Positions 25,141 through 32,283 of a stretch of DNA of 41,768 bases are shown here, piece by piece. This DNA comes from Nocardioidaceae bacterium. Its GTDB lineage: Bacteria > Actinomycetota > Actinomycetes > Propionibacteriales > Nocardioidaceae. The translations under genes and the position numbers were made by a program. The stretch is from assembly GCA_030447585.1 (NCBI GenBank), contig JAUJOO010000003.1, forward strand, positions 220,870 to 262,637. Direction: 5' to 3'. Position 1 is the first letter of the stretch. Each line of letters starts with the position of its first letter. Below the pieces are notes generated by a model that was given only the letters and a program-made list of their open reading frames with translations, was not told the origin of the DNA and searched no databases.

Positions 25141-25245
25141 CCGGCGCCCGTTGGCCCGGCGCTTCGGCAGTGCCGCGCAGGCACTTCCTCGGTCCAGTGG
25201 TGCTCCCCACGAGCACCATCGGCGTCAGCGTGGCCGGGAGGCAGG
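25141..25245 (-). pseudogene. fragment of a LOG-family gene
   Basis: About 100 bases here align, by eye at roughly 80% identity, with 32274-32370 inside the LOG-family gene (shared blocks include CGCTTC, TCCTCGGTCCAGT and GAGCACCATCGGCG/AAGCACCATCGGCG). No reading frame survives. It is one of two separate fragments of that gene; the other is at 26157-26390. Confidence 0.65.
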
Positions 25246-25374
25246 GCCTGGAGTGATGACGGGCAAAGAATCGGGCTGACTGGTACAGCGACGCGGAACA
25301 GCGATGAGGTCGCTGCGAGTCCTATAGGCTCACGGCCAGCACAGTGGGAACGAGGAAGGGCGTAGTGGGGGATC

Positions 25375-26141
25375 ATGGAGTGGTTGCTAGTTGCCTTGCT
25401 CGCAGGTGCCGGCGGCTTTCAGGCCAAACGGTGGAGAGACCGGAGGAGGGCGCTCCGTTCTGAGGAACAGGAAGAACTCGAAGGCGTCCGGCGCCTCGCC
25501 GATGAGGACGTCACGATCCTCGGAGAGCAGCTCCAGCGTCTCGACGCCGAGGTTGCTGGGCGTGACTGGATGAGCAGACCCGGGTCCACTACCAGACGGC
25601 GCTCGACTCGTACGAGTCCGCACAGCGTGAAGTGCCTCGCATCGTCAGTCCCGCCGAGATCAGCAAGATCACCGACACCTTGGCCACCGGTCGCTATGCG
25701 TTGGCCTGCGTCCAAGCCAGGGGCTCGGGCCAGCCGTTGCCCGAGCTTCGAGTGCCCTGCTTCTTCAACCCGCAACATGGTCCCTCGGTGACCGACGTGA
25801 TGTGGACACAGCCGCGCTGCGGCACGCGCACCGTTCCGGCTTGCGCCCAGGACGCCGCACGGGTGGCCAACCGCGAGGCCCCGGAGGTCCGCATGGTGAA
25901 GATCGGCCCCCGGACCATCCCGTACTGGGAGGCCGGTGATGCGTATCTGCCGTACGGCCGGGGGTACTTCCCAGCAGGTGGCACCGCGCTGATCTGGGCT
26001 TTCGATCCATCCGTTTCATCCGCCGGACACGAGTTCGGCGGCGCCGGCGGCTATGGCGGCGACTACAGCGGCGGAGCCTACAGCGGCGGAGCCTACAGCG
26101 GCGGTTACGACGGCGGAGATGTCGGCGGAGGAAGCCACTGA
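25375..26141 (+). pseudogene. conserved actinobacterial membrane-anchored protein, single frameshift
   Basis: The N-terminal part (MEWLLVALLAGAGGF, one membrane helix, then a charged coiled-coil-like region ending RLADEDVTILGEQLQRLDAE) is in one frame. From about 25566 the continuation DEQTRVHYQTALDSYESAQR is in the next frame and runs into PRIVSPAEISKITDTLATGR, the VPCFFNPQHGPS segment, VPACAQDAARVA, and a Gly-Tyr-Ser-rich tail with GGAYSG repeats. One missing base near GACTGGATGAG would restore a protein of about 255 residues. I recognise it as a conserved actinobacterial protein of unknown function. A single indel leaves open a sequencing error. TATAGGCT near 25323 could be its -10 box. 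Confidence 0.75.
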
Positions 26142-26156
26142 CCAGCCGCCAACTTC

Positions 26157-26390
26157 GTCACGTTCTCCACGATCCGCAGCCACACGCGCAGTCGGGGGAC
26201 TGGCCCGCCTCTGCCGGCGCCAGCTTCGTACGGTCTACGAAGACGATCTGCGGCTCGAGCAAGCGCCTGTGCCAGGCCGGTCAACTGGCGGATTTCGACC
26301 GGCCCGTCAACCGACGACGACCGCGACTGCTTCGTCGATGTCGTCGACGAGATGAACCGCGGCGGCCATCGGAGGGTCGTCCGGCTGACC
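26157..26390. repeat. left copy of a diverged 230-bp direct repeat (LOG-gene 3' end)
   Basis: This segment aligns with 32055-32283 at an estimated 85-88% by eye. It shares CGTCACGTTCTCC at its start, a long exact stretch through GACGATCTGCGGCTCGAGCA, and GTCGATGTCGTCGACGAGAT near its end. The right copy contains the true 3' end of the LOG-family gene; here the same codons are degenerate and no gene continues. The two copies bracket the accessory island. Confidence 0.8.
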
Positions 26391-26457
26391 AGTATTTACC
26401 AAACCGCCCCATTTCTCACGGAATGTTGCGATACTAGAACTCTAGGTGAGGACAGCG

Positions 26458-27558
26458 ATGATTATGAGCCAGTGGGCTATGCCGCGATTGATGAGGGCGC
26501 TTACCGCGCTGGCGTTGGCCGGATCACTCATGGCGGCAGGTCCTGTGCTGTCCTCGTCTGCGGCGCCCGCCGATACCAACGTCGTCTTGCTTAGCAGCGC
26601 TGCCGCGGTCGAGGAAAGGTCCATCGGCTACGTCGCCTACTGGGACCAAGCCCGTGGCCTGCGGTCTGTGGGAGACGCGGGGGAAGCGGTGACTGAGGTG
26701 TCACCGTCGTGGTACGCGCCCGCGGCGGACGGCTCGATCGTGGTTCAACAGCAAGGTGCGGTGGACGACTCACCCAGCGCCGTTGCGCAGCTAAGGGCGA
26801 ATGGTGCTCTAGTCGTGCCTGCCATCGCGAACTACCGGAACAAGACATGGGACAGGGCGGTGGTCTCCGCCATCCTTGCCGACCCGGTCAAGCGCACCCA
26901 GCACGTCGCCCACATTGCTGCGCTCGTCAACACCCGCGGCTACGACGGCATCGACATAGACTACGAACACCTGGGAACAGCTGACCGTCAGCCGTTCACT
27001 GCGTTCGTCACCCAACTGGGCTTGGCTTTGCATGCCAACGGCAAACTGTTGTCGGTGACGCTCCACCCCAAGACATCCGAGCCTGGCGACCAACCGAAGA
27101 ACCAGGCGCAGGATTATGCCGCGATTGGCCGCGTTGCCGACGAGGTCCGGATCATGCTCTACGACTATCACTGGGCCACTTCGTCGCCTGGCGCGTTGGC
27201 TCCTATCAACTGGGTGCGCTCCGTCATGACCTGGGCCGCAACGCAGATACCGCGGCAGAAGCTCGTCCTCGGAGCCGGTACCTACGGCTACGACTGGGTG
27301 GGCTCGCGGGGCACCAGCCTCATGTGGACCGAGATCATGAAGCGGGCCCGCGCCAACGGGGCGACGGTGCGGTACAGCACGGCAAAGCAGGCGCCCTATT
27401 TCACATACGTCGACAGTCGGGGACGCAAGCACACGGTGTGGTTCGAGAATGCTCGAAGTATCGCCGCTAAGAAAGTCGTCATGCGCAACATCGGAGCGAG
27501 CGGCATGCACTACTGGCGCCTCGGCGGTGAGGATCCCAAGATCTGGCTATTGAAGTAA
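26458..27558 (+). CDS. secreted glycoside hydrolase family 18 protein
   Basis: 366 residues from ATG 26458, chosen because GAGGAC lies five bases before it; GTG 26446 in frame lacks a ribosome binding site. Residue numbers here count from that GTG. A signal peptide (RLMRALTALALAGSLMAAG, cleavage near SAAPA) leads into a TIM barrel with the GH18 signature DGIDIDYEHL, whose Asp167, Asp170, Asp172 and catalytic Glu174 are all present. MLYDYHWATSSPGALAP and GAGTYGYDW match the YaaH/spore-cortex-like branch. The likely substrate is a GlcNAc-containing glycan (peptidoglycan, chitin or a poly-GlcNAc capsule). An extended -10 element (TGCGATACT, ending 26435) lies upstream. It sits on the island near the GT2/sortase cassette. 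Confidence 0.88.
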   Translation: MIMSQWAMPRLMRALTALALAGSLMAAGPVLSSSAAPADTNVVLLSSAAAVEERSIGYVAYWDQARGLRSVGDAGEAVTEVSPSWYAPAADGSIVVQQQGAVDDSPSAVAQLRANGALVVPAIANYRNKTWDRAVVSAILADPVKRTQHVAHIAALVNTRGYDGIDIDYEHLGTADRQPFTAFVTQLGLALHANGKLLSVTLHPKTSEPGDQPKNQAQDYAAIGRVADEVRIMLYDYHWATSSPGALAPINWVRSVMTWAATQIPRQKLVLGAGTYGYDWVGSRGTSLMWTEIMKRARANGATVRYSTAKQAPYFTYVDSRGRKHTVWFENARSIAAKKVVMRNIGASGMHYWRLGGEDPKIWLLK

Positions 27559-27571
27559 GCCAGCCTCATGT

Positions 27572-28863
27572 GGCTCTTCGCAGTAAAGCGTGGTGATCGC
27601 GCCGCGCCGTAAAACCCAGCCTGTGCGGTGAAGCGGGCCTGGGACCTCAGGATCGAGGTGTCTTACGCCATCGATCACAGGAGGTCCCAGGTGAGTAATG
27701 ACAGTATTGCGGCCACCGCCATTCTCGGGTTGTCCGGGTTTCGCTTGTTGGCCGTGTCGGAGTACGAAGGCGAGTTCGAGCAGGCCATCGAGACGACCGC
27801 CGAGGTGGGGTGGTGCCGGTCGCGCGGGGTGCAGGCGAGGCTGCATGACCGTCGACCGACCTGGGTGCGGGACCTGCCGTCTGCGGGTCGGCCGGTGACG
27901 TTGGTGTGGGTCAAGCGGGTGTGGCGCTGTCATGAGCCGCTGTGCGCGACGGTGACCTGGACCGAGACGCACGAGGCGATCCGGCCTCGTTGCTCGATGA
28001 CAGAGCGGGCCCGCGCCGAGGCGTGTCGTCGGGTCGGCCAAGACGGGCATACCGTCGACGGTGTGGCGACCGATCTGGGGGTCGGGTGGGCGACGGTGAT
28101 GGGCTATGTGCGCGACTACGGCCAACCGCTGATCGACGACCCAGCTCGCCTTGCCGGGGTTCATACCCTGGGTGTGGACGAGACCGCGGTCCTGGCCGCG
28201 ACACCGATCTCGTGACGGTCTACGCGACCGGGATCGTGGCGCTGAACGGCCGGGCTCGGCTTCTTGACGTGGTGGCTGGCCGCAGCGCAACCGTGTTGTC
28301 TGCATGGGTTTCGGGCCGAGACAGCCACTGGCGGGCCGACATCACCGTCGCCGCACTTGACCCGTTCCGTGGCTACGCCACCGCCCTGCACACCAGCCTG
28401 CCGCACACCGTCCGAGTCCTCGACGCGTTCCACATGGGTCAAGCTTGGCTTCGACGCCGTGGACGCCGTCAGGCGCCGGGTGCAGCAACAGACGCGGGTC
28501 ACCGTGGCCGCAAACACGATCCGCTGTTCGGGATCCGCCGGCTGCTGCGCCGCGGGGCCGACCACCACAGCCCCACGTCGTGGCAGCGGATGCCAGCCGG
28601 CCTCGACGCCGGCGACGACAACCAGCAGATCGGCCGCGCCTGGATCGCCGCCCAAGAACTCCGGCTTCTCTACCGCGAAAAACCCCGGCAAGCAGCCGAG
28701 CGTCGGCTGCTGGCCTGGTTCACCTTCGTCGCCGAACACGAGATCCCGAGCTGATGAGGCTCGCCCGCACCCTCGACGCCCCCTACTGCACTGCGGCGTC
28801 ACCTGCAGACTCAACCCACCACCCCGATCGGAGGGCGGCTACCACGTTTGGCTGCGTAGAGCC
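27572..28863 (+). mobile_element. decayed ISL3-family insertion sequence
   Basis: The terminal inverted repeats read GGCTCTTCGCAGTA from 27572 and, inward from 28863, GGCTCTACGCAGCC (11 of the first 14 bases shared). The GGCTCTTC-type ends and 8-bp target duplications are characteristic of ISL3 elements. The flanks CCTCATGT (27564-27571) and CCTAATCT (28864-28871) agree at six of eight positions, a probable eroded duplication. The transposase inside is frameshifted and lacks its C-terminal part, so the element is about 1.29 kb and immobile by itself. Its right end abuts the stop codon of the sortase gene. Confidence 0.8.
27691..28790 (+). pseudogene. ISL3-family transposase, frameshifted and C-terminally truncated
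   Basis: It starts with GTG at 27691 after AGGAGGTCCCAG. The first frame carries the zinc-finger/HTH part (W-V-K-R-V-W-R-C...) and reaches VHTLGVDETAVLAAT, which includes the first catalytic Asp of the DDE domain. Near 28200 the frame shifts to DLVTVYATGIVALNGRARLL and AWVSGRD. Around 28430-28500 the segment VKLGFDAVDAVRRRVQQQT lies in a third frame before GHRGRKHDPLFGIRRLL resumes. After EIPELMRLARTLDA (28770) the normal C-terminus with AYFTTGR is missing. At least three shifts and a deletion make it non-functional. Confidence 0.85.
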
Positions 28864-28864
28864 C

Positions 28865-29611
28865 CTAATCTATCGCTGGCTCCTCTTTGAGGTGCGCCCG
28901 GATGTACATTCTCTTCTCTGACCCGTACTTCGGCCAGCAGGTTGTGAGTGTGAGCCGCCTGCCAGCAAGCGGATCGAGGACCCAGATGGCGCTCGTCGGG
29001 ATGATGCGTGGTTCTGTGTCGATCACATACACCCAGCGGGCTTCTCCTTGAGAAAGGATCACCTCATCGCCGCGGTCGAGTTGGTCAAAGTCGATGAACG
29101 GATCTCCGTGGCCCGCTCGGTGGCCTGCGAAGGCGACGTTCCCCCGTGCTCCTGGTAGCGGGGTGCCCGGGTAGTGGCCGGGTCCTTTTACAAGGTCTTG
29201 TTCAGATACGCCTTCCACAACAACCCACTCCCAGTCAGCGCCGAAAGCAGGTATCCGCATAACGGCCAGGGCATGTCCTTCCGGAACCGCTACTGCGTCA
29301 GCCACGGGGACAGGCGCCGCGACAGCTGCCGACCCCGCCGGCGATTCCGCAGTCCGTGGCGATTTCGCAGTCCGTGGCGATTTCGCAGTCCGTGGCGATT
29401 TCGCAGTCCGTGGCGATTCCGCAGTCCGTGGCGATCTCGCAGAGTGGTTGGCAGGCAGAGGGTTAGCCTGAGGGACCGACGGGGCTAGCGCCCGTTGCAT
29501 GTCCTCCGTCTGAAGACGCTGTCCATATCTGACTGCTGGCGCGTAAGCGACCGCGACGACTAGCCCGGCGACGAGAATGACCCCGAGGATCACAACTATG
29601 CGACGTACCAC
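28865..29611 (-). CDS. sortase, class E-like
   Basis: 248 residues. An N-terminal membrane anchor (about 5-24) is followed by a linker of about 90 residues containing S-P-R-T-A-K/E hexapeptide repeats (60-90), then the sortase barrel. The catalytic triad is complete: His164 in FAGHRAGHG, Cys225 in TLTTCWPKYG, and Arg234 in SEKRMYI. The TTCWP context is that of actinobacterial class E enzymes. Sortases cleave LPxTG or LAxTG between Thr and Gly and join the product to a cell-envelope nucleophile. It is followed on the minus strand by the IS, whose end touches its stop, and the GT2 stop codon lies directly before its start region (29612/29611), so the two are coupled. Confidence 0.92.
   Translation of the reverse strand: MVRRIVVILGVILVAGLVVAVAYAPAVRYGQRLQTEDMQRALAPSVPQANPLPANHSARSPRTAESPRTAKSPRTAKSPRTAKSPRTAESPAGSAAVAAPVPVADAVAVPEGHALAVMRIPAFGADWEWVVVEGVSEQDLVKGPGHYPGTPLPGARGNVAFAGHRAGHGDPFIDFDQLDRGDEVILSQGEARWVYVIDTEPRIIPTSAIWVLDPLAGRRLTLTTCWPKYGSEKRMYIRAHLKEEPAID
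29341..29443 (-). repeat. 18-bp tandem repeats coding the sortase linker
   Basis: Five full copies of GCGATTTCGCAGTCCGTG (plus-strand reading; one or two base variants) run from 29341 to 29430, with a partial sixth to 29443. Each unit encodes one S-P-R-T-A-K or S-P-R-T-A-E hexapeptide. The 18-base period keeps the frame when copies are gained or lost, so linker length could vary between strains. Confidence 0.92.
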
Positions 29612-30739
29612 TCAAGCACGCCCTTTCTCGTAGTCATGCAGACCTCGGCTCAGACTCAACGGGACAAGGATCAGCTCGACGACGAGTGCCTTCCACGCGT
29701 ACATGAAGTTGACTGCCTTCACCAAGTACAGAAACGGCAAGGACGCGAGCATATGCAGTATGGGCACCTTTCTTCGGATGCAGCCGTATAGCAGCGGCGG
29801 AAGTAACAGCGCTAATTCCGCACCAAAGAACCACATCGCGGTGGTCTCGAGCGACCAGTCAAACACGAGCAGCCAAACAAGAGGCATGGCATACCACAGC
29901 GGTACGGTCAGGATTTCCCACACTGCGAGCAAGACCCACAAAGCCAACATGGGCTTGTGTCGAATCAGGTTACCCGTGTGAAGCCGCACATTCTGGAAGA
30001 ATCCAGCCATCCATCGCCACACCTGTTTGCGAAGGTAGGTGAAGTCCTCGGGATCAGCCGCATAGGCGACGGCGTCTCCTACGTACACTGCCCTTCTTCC
30101 CTCGATCTGCTTCGACCAGGTAAAATCCATGTCTTCGACTATGGTGCGCTCAGGAAACCCGCCGAACGCCATCAGCTCCTGGCGACGAAATGCGCTGCAG
30201 CACCCTGAGCAAACCACCGGAGAGTTGGCTTTGCTCTGGATTGGCCTGTGCCAATGGAAGCCAAATAGATACTCGATCATCCTGCCGCGCTCAGTCACTG
30301 TGTTGCTGTGCCGGGTCAGCACACAGCCAGCAGCGATGGCCACCTTCTCATCACTGAACGGCTCAATGATTCGTGTCACGTAGTCGGGAGCGAGCAAGGT
30401 GTCCGCGTCCACCGGAAGCACGAGGTCCCCGGTACAGAATGGCAAGGCATAATTCTGCGCCCTCGCCTTGCTGCCGAGGTTACTGGGCGGTGTGATGACC
30501 GTGACACCGTAGCGCTCTGCGACCTCACGGGTGCGGTCTGTCGAGGCGTCGTCAACGACCACGATCTCGTGGAAAGGCGTCTCCTGGTCAATCAGGGACT
30601 TGATGGTGTCCCCTATTCCAGCTTCCTCGTTGTATGCCGGTACAATGGCCGTCACAAGGAGGGCGGTTACGGGTGCCTCCCCCTCGAGATGTACTCGACC
30701 GTGCCTTTCTATAGCTCCCGGAGAGGTTAGCGTAGCCAC
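29612..30739 (-). CDS. processive family 2 glycosyltransferase (NodC/hyaluronan synthase/PgaC-like)
   Basis: 375 residues. The GT-A domain has VVDDASTDRT, the metal-binding D111-A-D113, the acid E202-D203, and the Q239-V-W-R-W243 motif of processive beta-glycan synthases. Three or four membrane helices follow at about 262-285, 290-320 and 340-360. This set predicts synthesis and possibly export of a beta-linked polysaccharide, with GlcNAc-type polymers the commonest in the group (inference). GTG 30739 makes a 13-base overlap with the upstream LPNTG peptide gene; a later start closer to VTAIVPAYNEE cannot be excluded. It is followed immediately by the sortase. Confidence 0.9.
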   Translation of the reverse strand: MATLTSPGAIERHGRVHLEGEAPVTALLVTAIVPAYNEEAGIGDTIKSLIDQETPFHEIVVVDDASTDRTREVAERYGVTVITPPSNLGSKARAQNYALPFCTGDLVLPVDADTLLAPDYVTRIIEPFSDEKVAIAAGCVLTRHSNTVTERGRMIEYLFGFHWHRPIQSKANSPVVCSGCCSAFRRQELMAFGGFPERTIVEDMDFTWSKQIEGRRAVYVGDAVAYAADPEDFTYLRKQVWRWMAGFFQNVRLHTGNLIRHKPMLALWVLLAVWEILTVPLWYAMPLVWLLVFDWSLETTAMWFFGAELALLLPPLLYGCIRRKVPILHMLASLPFLYLVKAVNFMYAWKALVVELILVPLSLSRGLHDYEKGRA

Positions 30740-30855
30740 GACACCATTTTAGTCCAACCGAGAGCCAGTCCAGCGGCAATTAGACAGACTAACGCGACTA
30801 TCAGGTAAATAGGGGTCGAGAGATTGAGCCCCGTGTTGGGTAGTCCTCCGTACAT
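30727..30855 (-). CDS. 42-residue LPNTG-transmembrane micropeptide
   Basis: ATG 30855 is preceded by AAAGGACGGGG. The product starts MYGGLPNTGLNLSTP, then a hydrophobic helix of about 19 residues (IYLIVALVCLIAAGLALGW), and ends TKMVSWLR. That is the whole of a cell-wall sorting signal (LPxTG, membrane helix, basic tail) with almost nothing in front. There is no separate signal peptide; the single helix would have to insert with the N-terminus outside. It overlaps the GT2 gene and lies two genes from a sortase, so it is probably the sortase's substrate or a membrane adaptor for it (inference). It is too short for routine gene calling. Confidence 0.72.
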   Translation of the reverse strand: MYGGLPNTGLNLSTPIYLIVALVCLIAAGLALGWTKMVSWLR

Positions 30856-31011
30856 GTTTCCCCGTCCTTTTCTCTGCTTATCGCAAAATAATCAATATGA
30901 AACGACAGTTAGCAGCATGAATGGATTTCTCTTGCGGACGTTTGCGAGACCAGACGTTTCTGACCCTTCCAGCCTGCAAGACCGTAGGTGTGGGGGGCGC
31001 CAACAGGTTCG

Positions 31012-31039
31012 AGGGTACCCCCAGAGAGGGACCTTTCAA
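31012..31039 (-). promoter_or_regulatory. candidate promoter of the LPNTG-GT2-sortase operon
   Basis: Reading the minus strand, TTGAAA (31039-31034, five of six matches to TTGACA) is followed after 16 bases by TACCCT (31017-31012). Transcription would start near 31005, leaving a leader of about 150 bases before the ATG at 30855. That leader is gene-free and may be structured. Confidence 0.45.
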
Positions 31040-31071
31040 GCACTTTTGTGAAGATTCACGTGTCGTAACCA

Positions 31072-31148
31072 CACAGTAACTAGATGTGCAGCACCGAACC
31101 CGTTTTCGGACCCCTCGCGTAACTCTACGCGACGTGTAGGTTACTGTG
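31072..31148. promoter_or_regulatory. nested dyads between the divergent island transcripts
   Basis: CACAGTAAC (31072-31080) is the exact reverse complement of GTTACTGTG (31140-31148). Inside, GTAACTCTAC (31119-31128) pairs with GTAGGTTAC (31136-31144) with one bulged base. The sites lie just upstream of the candidate minus-strand promoter and about 65 bases before the Mrr-like gene, a fitting place for a shared operator. Confidence 0.4.
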
Positions 31149-31173
31149 CGGTGAACCTTTGCCGGGGACGAAT

Positions 31174-31189
31174 GCTACCCAGGGGTAGC
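31174..31189 (+). promoter_or_regulatory. palindrome before the Mrr-like gene
   Basis: GCTACCC-AG-GGGTAGC is a perfect 7-bp inverted repeat with a two-base centre, 23 bases before the ATG at 31213. It could be an operator or a hairpin at the 5' end of the mRNA; the sequence does not decide between them. Confidence 0.4.
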
Positions 31190-31212
31190 AGGCGTCTAGT
31201 AGCGTCTTCTTC

Positions 31213-31806
31213 ATGATGACAAAGGGGCCGAAGCTTGGCGTCTATCACGTGAGATCATGGCAGGACGCGGCAGCGAACGCGGCGCGCTGGATGCGCTACT
31301 GGGGGTACGCCGACGCAGTGGTCGAGCCAGGTGGGCAGGCCGAAGGCCTCGCCGTGCGAGCACGGGGTGCAGGCGGCCATGTGAGCTTCAAGGAGAGTTC
31401 CTCGGTGGACCGAGCCGCTCTTCAGCACGTGGCGGATGCCAACGCCCACTCCGGCGCCCGCTTGGTCATCTTCACTGATACCGCTTTTTCACGACACGCC
31501 GTCACGTACGCCGACGAACATGGGATCGCGTTGTTCAGGTATGGGTCCGATGGCACGATGGCTGCCGCCAACTCCATCGCGGACTCCGTGGCTCAATCTT
31601 CCGTAGCGGAGGCTTTTCCGACGCAACAACCGAGCTGGCTCGGCTGGGTACTGCTTGGGATGGTCTTTGCCGGTTGCCTCCTCTCGTTCGGATTGCACTT
31701 TGGCCTTCACGGGGCGGTATATCTGTTTGTGCTCGTGGGCGCCTTCGGGCTTTTGTGGTTTTGGAAACGGTTACGGCAGCTCCTGATCAAGTGTGGCGGG
31801 TCGTGA
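31213..31806 (+). CDS. membrane-anchored Mrr-like (restriction endonuclease fold) protein
   Basis: 197 residues. Residues about 18-120 resemble the Mrr catalytic domain: AANAARWMRYWGYADAVV, a G-x-x-A-E-G-L-A-V strand, HVSFKESS in the place of the usual Q-V-K, then ARLVIFTDTAFSRHAVTYAD and GIALFRYGSDG. The normal Asp of D-x-G-I-D-V is Ala-Glu here, so nuclease activity is uncertain. Two membrane helices follow (about 142-163 and 166-184) with a basic tail. Similar small membrane Mrr-fold proteins exist in actinobacteria without known roles. It diverges from the LPNTG operon. An ATG one codon later is an alternative start. Confidence 0.7.
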   Translation: MMTKGPKLGVYHVRSWQDAAANAARWMRYWGYADAVVEPGGQAEGLAVRARGAGGHVSFKESSSVDRAALQHVADANAHSGARLVIFTDTAFSRHAVTYADEHGIALFRYGSDGTMAAANSIADSVAQSSVAEAFPTQQPSWLGWVLLGMVFAGCLLSFGLHFGLHGAVYLFVLVGAFGLLWFWKRLRQLLIKCGGS

Positions 31807-32056
31807 AACGCCCACCTCTCTTGAGAGCAAGGTGCACGCGGGGGTGTCGTTCCCGTGACGTCCTCGAAGGAAATCCGGCTCATCGGACTTCGGGTGGGTG
31901 AGTCTGCCGGCCGCGAGGATCGTGCGTAGCCAGTAGTTGACGGGGTTGCGGAAGCCGCGGGCGATATGCGTCGATGGAGTTCGATGTTGATGGCCTCGGT
32001 GCCGCCGTTGTTGGTGCGGCCGGTGGTGAAGTAGGCGAGGAACTGCTGCCGCCACC
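31807..32056 (-). pseudogene. C-terminal remnant of an ISL3-family transposase
   Basis: On the minus strand, FLAYFTTGRTNNGGTEAIN (near 31990-32050), then in a shifted frame FRNPVNYWLRTILAAGRL and KSDEPDFLRG, is the characteristic end of ISL3 transposases. The upstream part is absent and the frame is broken. Curiously it covers the very portion missing from the IS at 27572-28863. It abuts the right copy of the direct repeat. Confidence 0.75.
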
Positions 32057-32283
32057 CGTCACGTTCTCCCCGATCCGCAGGCTTAGGCACAGTCGTGGGA
32101 CTGTCCCCCCTCTGCCGGCACCAGTTCCATGCTGTCTTGAAGACGATCTGCGGCTCGAGCAAGCGCCTGTGCCAGCCGGTCAACTGGCGAATTCGACCGG
32201 CCCGTCAACCAGCGACGACCGCGGCTGCCTCGTCGATGTCGTCGACGAGATGGACCGCAGCGGCCATGGGCCGGTCGTTGGCC
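32055..32283. repeat. right copy of the diverged 230-bp direct repeat
   Basis: It matches 26157-26390 in the same orientation. From 32205 on it is the 3' end of the LOG-family gene; 32056-32204 is its downstream flank, in which no gene was recognised. The right copy is the native context, because here the gene continues in frame. Confidence 0.8.

Larger units (their letters stand above)
26391..32055. other. accessory island between the two direct repeats
   Basis: This 5.7-kb block holds the GH18, IS, sortase, glycosyltransferase, LPNTG peptide and Mrr-like genes. Its GC content appears lower than the flanking core, especially at 28.9-31.2 kb, and it lies between repeat copies derived from the LOG gene 3' end. 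That layout is what insertion of foreign DNA with a duplicated target-gene end would leave. No integrase was found in it, so the mechanism is open. Confidence 0.55.

Noticed and set aside
29341..29443. Possible CRISPR-like array
   Set aside because: The 18-bp units are contiguous without spacers and are in frame within the sortase linker.
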